The position numbers were made by a program, and so were the translations under genes. Of a stretch of DNA of 18,465 bases, positions 13,693 through 18,465 are shown in pieces. The stretch's first letter is position 1; the number at the start of each line of letters is the position of its first letter. Source of the DNA: Pelagibius sp036570545 (GTDB lineage Bacteria; Pseudomonadota; Alphaproteobacteria; Kiloniellales; Kiloniellaceae); contig DATCXZ010000063.1 of NCBI GenBank assembly GCA_036570545.1, positions 1 to 18,465 on the forward strand. The letters are read 5' to 3'. The notes beneath the pieces were generated by a model that saw only the letters and a program-made list of their open reading frames with translations, made no database searches and was not told the DNA's origin.

Positions 13693-14148
13693 TCAGAACG
13701 CGGATGGCAGCAGCGGTATGCGCAGCCCGAGCAGACCTACGAAAACGATCGCCGTGGCGGGCACGAGGATGGCGGCGCTGATAATGCTGGTTCGCCAGTT
13801 CCAGGCAGAATGGGCGCGCGCGGAGGCGAGGATAAGGACGGTCGCCGCGAGGAGCAGGCCGAGCGGCCTCAAAAGCAGCCCGAAGAGCACAACGGAAAGA
13901 AGCACGACCGCGACCGTGCCCATAGGCCAGTGGCCGAGTTCCGTCCGGGGCCCCGCCGCGCCGAGGGCGCTGGCGGCCACCAGAAGGCCCACCCCCATGA
14001 GCAGGAGCCCGAGAGCCAGCGGGAAGTAGCCCGGTCCCATGCGCTGGGCCGTGCCGAGGTCGTAGCTCGCGGAACCGATGGCGACGAGCGCGCCAAAGCT
14101 GACGTAGAGGGCGCCAGCAACGAAATTCTTCTTGTCGTGGATGATCAT
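13693..14148 (-). CDS. tctB: Tripartite tricarboxylate transporter small membrane subunit (TctB)
   Basis: A 151-residue membrane protein with four hydrophobic helices (about residues 10-26, 42-62, 75-100 and 120-142). The family hallmark AQRMGPGYFPLALGLLLMG lies at 34-52, between helices 1 and 2. It is the small integral subunit of the Tct transporter. ATG 14148 is preferred because the TctB N-terminus starts there. An in-frame GTG at 14178 would add ten polar residues with no family likeness. It is the first gene of the tct operon, transcribed divergently from the AraC-type regulator. Confidence 0.88.
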   Translation of the reverse strand: MIIHDKKNFVAGALYVSFGALVAIGSASYDLGTAQRMGPGYFPLALGLLLMGVGLLVAASALGAAGPRTELGHWPMGTVAVVLLSVVLFGLLLRPLGLLLAATVLILASARAHSAWNWRTSIISAAILVPATAIVFVGLLGLRIPLLPSAF

Positions 14149-14235
14149 GGAGACCCCACCATCCGCTGTGGACTGCACGCTGTCGCGATCGGTGTCACCC
14201 CCACGGGCGCCCAGTCCTCACCTTCCCTGTCGGTC

Positions 14236-14264
14236 AATGGACCAGCAGGAAAGCTCCCTGTCAA
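14236..14264 (-). promoter_or_regulatory. Candidate promoter of the tct operon
   Basis: On the minus strand a consensus -35 TTGACA (14264-14259) is followed after 17 bp by a poor -10, TCCATT (14241-14236). A strong -35 with a weak -10 would fit activator dependence, but the match is modest. Confidence 0.3.
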
Positions 14265-14349
14265 TCATCTAGTTCATTTATTCTAATCAAGGGGCCGTCA
14301 GGCGCACCCGGCGGCTGTAATTTCGGAACCCTCCCTGCCCTGCCATCTG

Positions 14350-14370
14350 GCATCGGGCATCGGGCATCGG
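14350..14370. repeat. GCATCGG tandem repeat, three units
   Basis: Three perfect 7-bp copies of GCATCGG stand head to tail, preceded by a degenerate GCCATCTG copy. They lie about 90 bp before the AraC-type start. This may be slippage, and the copy number could vary between strains. Confidence 0.8.
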
Positions 14371-14458
14371 ACGGCAAGGAATTACAGTCCGTTCAGGGAA
14401 AATTAACTTGCCAGACTGCAGTAATTCCAAGGGAAACGGTGCAGAACAGGCAGATTGG

Positions 14459-15580
14459 ATGACCGCGAAAACAGTGGGGGCCGTGCCGCGATCGATCTTC
14501 TCAGTGGACGCGTGCCCACCTGGGGAACGATTCGAATACTGGCGGCACAGCATCGCCGCCATCTTCGATGTCGAGGCGGCGCACGACGTGGTTGGAGACT
14601 TTCATGCCACGATCGACTCTCATCTGCTCGGCCCCCTGATGTTGGCGAGGACCTGCACCAAGCGCCAGCAGTGGATCCGTTCGTCGCGCACGATCGCCCG
14701 CGACAGCATGGATCACTACATGGTTCAGCTTTTCGAAAGCGGAGGGCAAACCACCCGCTTTGACGGGGAAAGCGCAGCGATGCATGCGGGCCAGATCATC
14801 GTCTGCGATCTGCAGAGGACGATGGACAATGCCACCACCGATCTCCAGAACCTGTCCATTCTCGTTCCTCGCCCCCTTCTCGAGTCGCGGCTGGAACGTC
14901 CCGATGCCGTGCACGGCCTCATCATCGACGGAACGACCCCGCCAGGGCAAATCCTGCGCGACCACCTGATCGCGTTGAAGGAATCCGCCTGCGGGCTGTC
15001 GGCAGCGGAGATCCCGGAGACGGAGGTCCAGGAGATGGCCGAGGTTACCGTCAGCCTGATAGCCGCCTGTCTCAATGGGGTCGGACGCGCCGCTCGGGGC
15101 AAGCCGGTCGCGCCCCTGCTTCCGCTATCGGCGCGCATCAAGCGATACATCGCCAAAAACCTGCACGACGCGATGCTGACGCCGGAAACCATTGCCGATC
15201 GCCAGGGCATTTCTCGGGCGACGCTTCACGCGCTGTTCGAGTCGGAGGGCGGCGTCTTTACCTATATCCGCGTCATGCGCCTGAAGGCGGCGTTCGATGC
15301 GTTGCGCGACCCGCACCAGGCAAGCCTGACGATACAAGACATAGCCCGCAAGGCGGGATACGACAGCGATGCCTTCTTCTGCCGCGCTTTCAAGAGCATG
15401 TTCGACGTGACGCCAGGCGAATTGCGCAGGGCGGCAGAGATGGCCGCCCCGAAGTTTGCGCCGCAGCCGGGCGTGGATCGGCGGTACGAAGCGTGGCTGC
15501 ACAGCCTGTGTCCCTCCACTGCCAAGCGCCGGCAAGCTGCCGTCGCTGCGGCAGCCGTCGGGCAGGCCCTGGATCACTAA
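14459..15580 (+). CDS. AraC family transcriptional regulator
   Basis: A 373-residue regulator with two domains. Residues 10-200 resemble the AraC-binding-like N-terminal domain (FSVDACPPGERFEYWRHSIA at 14-33, then cupin-like strands), which senses a small ligand. Residues 225-327 form the double helix-turn-helix: LTPETIADRQGISRATLHAL (240-259), then TIQDIARKAGYDSDAFFCRA (291-310) and FKSMFDVTPGELRRAA, the usual AraC signature. A 45-residue alanine- and arginine-rich tail follows. ATG 14459 is chosen; the frame can open at TTG 14408 but that extension has no family character. Divergent from tctBAC, it most likely controls that operon and perhaps the catabolic operon too. Confidence 0.9.
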   Translation: MTAKTVGAVPRSIFSVDACPPGERFEYWRHSIAAIFDVEAAHDVVGDFHATIDSHLLGPLMLARTCTKRQQWIRSSRTIARDSMDHYMVQLFESGGQTTRFDGESAAMHAGQIIVCDLQRTMDNATTDLQNLSILVPRPLLESRLERPDAVHGLIIDGTTPPGQILRDHLIALKESACGLSAAEIPETEVQEMAEVTVSLIAACLNGVGRAARGKPVAPLLPLSARIKRYIAKNLHDAMLTPETIADRQGISRATLHALFESEGGVFTYIRVMRLKAAFDALRDPHQASLTIQDIARKAGYDSDAFFCRAFKSMFDVTPGELRRAAEMAAPKFAPQPGVDRRYEAWLHSLCPSTAKRRQAAVAAAAVGQALDH

Positions 15581-15589
15581 CCCATCTGG

Positions 15590-15625
15590 GCCAGCCAATA
15601 GCTGGCGTTGCGAGGGCGAGCCCTC
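15590..15625. terminator. Two stem-loops between convergent genes
   Basis: GCCAGC-caata-GCTGGC (15590-15606) and GAGGGC-ga-GCCCTC (15612-15625) are perfect 6-bp stems in the 43-bp gap between the AraC-type gene and the OmpA-type gene; the second just overlaps the latter's stop. T tracts are lacking, so termination is only a possibility. Confidence 0.35.
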
Positions 15626-16241
15626 ACCGCATCGTCACCTCGACGCGGCGGTTGCGCGGCTCGGGGACTTCATCGGCAGTGGGGATCACCGGGTTGGCCT
15701 CGCCGTGGGAGGTTACCTCGAGCAGGGCCGGCTCGATGCCCTCGGCGATGAGCACGTCGTGGATTGCCTCGGCGCGCTCCAAAGCCAGCCGGGTGTTCAC
15801 CGCCGCAGGCCCCACCCTGTCGGTATGGCCGACCACACCGACCTCGGGAGCGGGAAAGCGGCGGATGCTGTCGAGGATGGCCGGCAACTGCGCGCGCGAC
15901 TGCTCGGTCAGCTTGTCGCTGTCGAACAGGAAGTAGAACAGGAAGCTGCGCGGCGGCATCGGACTCGCCGCCAGGGCGTCGCCCCAGGTCGCCTGGATCT
16001 CCGCGCTATCGACCGTTTGCGGCGCGCTCGGCGCTGTGCCCGCGCTGCCGACCTCCGTGGCGGCGTGCAGCTCGCTGAGGGTCCGGCTGCCGCCGCGGTT
16101 CTCGACGACGATGGCGCCGACGCCGCCGTCCTCATCCTCCAGCAGGACAAAGCGGTTGCCGCCGGCGCAGGCAGCCAGCATCGACAGCAAACCCGCCGCC
16201 AAGACCGCGTTGTGTAACAGAGGCCGCAACAGGGATCGCAT
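15624..16241 (-). CDS. OmpA-family peptidoglycan-binding lipoprotein
   Basis: A 205-residue lipoprotein. Residues 1-25 are a lipoprotein signal peptide with lipobox L22-A-A-C25. A linker of about 70 residues leads to an OmpA-like domain at 99-205: FYFLFDSDKLTEQSRAQL, then GVVGHTDRVGPAAVNTRLAL (135-154), ERAEAI, and the closing RNRRVEV. It should anchor the outer membrane to peptidoglycan. The start at 16241 is chosen over the longer frame to 16565, which merely overlaps the FecR gene, because GGGGGAG precedes it and the signal peptide begins there. It follows the FecR-type gene by 4 bp and is the last gene of the CHASE2 kinase-FecR-OmpA operon. Confidence 0.9.
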   Translation of the reverse strand: MRSLLRPLLHNAVLAAGLLSMLAACAGGNRFVLLEDEDGGVGAIVVENRGGSRTLSELHAATEVGSAGTAPSAPQTVDSAEIQATWGDALAASPMPPRSFLFYFLFDSDKLTEQSRAQLPAILDSIRRFPAPEVGVVGHTDRVGPAAVNTRLALERAEAIHDVLIAEGIEPALLEVTSHGEANPVIPTADEVPEPRNRRVEVTMR

Positions 16242-16245
16242 CGCC

Positions 16246-16902
16246 CTACTCCCCCTCGATCTTGGCAAGGAAGCGCGTGCCGCGCACCGCGACGGTGGCG
16301 ACCGGCGTGTGCAGGCGCACCGAGTCCGGCGACAGCTTGGCGATGGCGCCGGAGACATAGAGCAGCGTGCCGTGGAAGAAGTCGATGACGAAGGCGAGCC
16401 TCCCCTCCGCCGGCGCGAACTCGAAGGTAGTGAACTGCATGCGCGAGTGCGGCCCGATGGAAAGCCGCGTGCCGTCCTTGAAAGTGAGCCCGAGCGAGCC
16501 GGCCTCGGTCTCCACCACGTCCTCAACATAGATCGGCTGGCCGACGCCGAGCGCGCTGCGCCCATCCGCGCGCAGCGCGAAGGCCTCGCCCTCGACCACC
16601 TTCACCAGCCCCACCTGCCGGTCCTGCGCGAGGACGGGGGCGGGGGCGGCCGTGGCGACGCTGGCGGCAAGCAGCAAACCACAGACCGTCACCCTCGGGC
16701 TCGACCCGAGGGTCCAGGGGCAAGCGACGGAGCGGTCGCCCTGGATGCCCGTGTCAAGCCCGGACATGACATTGAAGAAGGGGAGAGAGCGGGCGAACGA
16801 CCGCGCTGCCTGGCGCCAGGCCCCGACATGGATCCCGGATCGCGCTCGCTTGCGCTCGCTTGTCCGGGATGACGGCTTGTGGATACTGAGCAGCTTCATC
16901 AT
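16246..16902 (-). CDS. FecR-domain protein with a repeat inserted ahead of its signal sequence
   Basis: A 218-residue frame. The FecR domain fills about residues 97-215: VKVVEGEAFALRADGR, TFKDGTRLSIGPHSRMQF (140-157), GTLLYVSGAIAKL (178-190) and TPVATVAVRGTRF (199-211). FecR domains of this stand-alone kind are usually periplasmic. A signal-peptide core, VCGLLLAASVATAAPAPVLA, is at 73-92, far from the start MMKLLSIHK. The intervening codons 10-72 come from a palindromic repeat. ATG 16902 lies 1 bp after the kinase stop and has GGGAGAG upstream. A GTG at 16692 could give a short signal peptide directly. Secretion may be impaired. It is operonic with the CHASE2 kinase upstream and the OmpA lipoprotein 4 bp downstream. 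Confidence 0.8.
   Translation of the reverse strand: MMKLLSIHKPSSRTSERKRARSGIHVGAWRQAARSFARSLPFFNVMSGLDTGIQGDRSVACPWTLGSSPRVTVCGLLLAASVATAAPAPVLAQDRQVGLVKVVEGEAFALRADGRSALGVGQPIYVEDVVETEAGSLGLTFKDGTRLSIGPHSRMQFTTFEFAPAEGRLAFVIDFFHGTLLYVSGAIAKLSPDSVRLHTPVATVAVRGTRFLAKIEGE
16686..16875. repeat. 190-bp palindromic repeat inserted in a coding sequence
   Basis: The segment is bounded by CCGTCA (16686-16691) and TGACGG (16870-16875), inverted copies. It contains a perfect 9-bp hairpin ACCCTCGGG-ctcga-CCCGAGGGT (16691-16713). An ATCCCGGA/TCCGGGAT stem (16832-16839 with 16863-16870) encloses two tandem copies of CGCTCGCTTG (16843-16862). Such CCGGGATGACGG-ended sequences resemble intergenic repeats I recall from alphaproteobacterial genomes. 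It has no stop codon in the FecR reading frame. Confidence 0.7.
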
Positions 16903-16903
16903 A

Positions 16904-18465
<1,562 letters not shown>

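Larger units (their letters stand above)
14149..14458. promoter_or_regulatory. Divergent tct / AraC-type regulator intergenic region (310 bp)
   Basis: No gene is visible here. The stretch is more AT-rich around 14255-14290 than its surroundings. It holds an 8-bp direct repeat TCCCTGTC (14224-14231 and 14255-14262, 31 bp apart), a GGTC-aatg-GACC inverted repeat (14232-14243), three GCATCGG units, and a GTAATTyC motif three times: 14318-14325, 14378-14385 on the minus strand, and 14421-14428. These are candidate sites for the adjacent AraC-type activator. Confidence 0.5.

Noticed and set aside
12172..14286. A 704-codon open frame on the plus strand opposite tctA and tctB
   Set aside because: It is antisense to two clear membrane proteins. 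Its composition is dominated by Asp, Arg, His and Glu, as expected from the reverse of hydrophobic GC-rich codons, and it shows no domain.
16242..16565. N-terminal extension of the OmpA-type frame
   Set aside because: It lies wholly inside the FecR gene in another frame and is Arg/Ser-rich. The lipoprotein signal peptide begins at 16241.
16843..16862. Two CGCTCGCTTG copies as a CRISPR-like or minisatellite array
   Set aside because: There are only two 10-bp units with no spacers; they form the loop of the palindromic repeat.

Overview
The window is GC-rich (codon third positions mostly G/C) and densely packed, with overlapping stop/start codons of the ATGA and TGATG type. Its gene content suggests an alphaproteobacterium: a DUF899 protein, a tripartite tricarboxylate transporter, a CHASE2 histidine kinase with FecR and OmpA partners, and palindromic intergenic repeats. 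I cannot name a genus. No rRNA, tRNA or CRISPR array was seen.

Layout. (1) 1-1840: the N-terminal fragment of a probable helix-turn-helix regulator (minus) faces a small plus-strand operon of a DUF899 thioredoxin-like protein, a small membrane protein and a VOC-fold protein. (2) 9053 down to 1904: a seven-gene minus-strand catabolic operon. In order of transcription it holds MmgE/PrpD, a class I (4-hydroxybutyrate/acetate type) CoA-transferase, enoyl-CoA hydratase, a GntR/FCD regulator, an acyl-CoA dehydrogenase-fold protein, a CitE-like CoA-ester lyase and a nitroreductase. (3) 9185-10894: a divergent plus-strand pair, a CaiB/BaiF (class III) CoA-transferase and a PaaI-type thioesterase. The 131 bp between these two units contain a good sigma70-type promoter with a perfect palindrome across its -10 box. 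(4) 10930-11100: a 171-bp MITE-like element with 16-bp terminal inverted repeats, followed by a hairpin terminator. (5) 14148 down to 11161: tctB-tctA-tctC, a tripartite tricarboxylate transporter, with a divergent AraC-type regulator at 14459-15580. (6) 18465 down to 15624: a CHASE2 sensor histidine kinase (N-terminus outside the window), a FecR-domain protein and an OmpA-type lipoprotein, apparently one envelope-sensing operon.

How the genes may work together. Regions 2, 3 and 5 look like one programme. Tct would import a small carboxylate, a CoA-transferase would activate it, the hydratase and dehydrogenase-fold protein would modify it, and the CitE-like lyase would cleave it, probably to acetyl-CoA plus a 2-oxoacid. 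The gene set resembles, from memory, the itaconate catabolic loci of Pseudomonas and Yersinia (CoA-transferase, hydratase, citramalyl-CoA lyase, with MmgE/PrpD and acyl-CoA dehydrogenase neighbours). However, it uses a crotonase-type hydratase, carries two unrelated CoA-transferases, and three of its enzymes seem to lack canonical catalytic residues. The substrate is therefore open and may be a new variant.

The most unusual structural observation is a 190-bp palindromic repeat sitting in frame inside the FecR gene. It separates the start codon from the hydrophobic core of the signal peptide.
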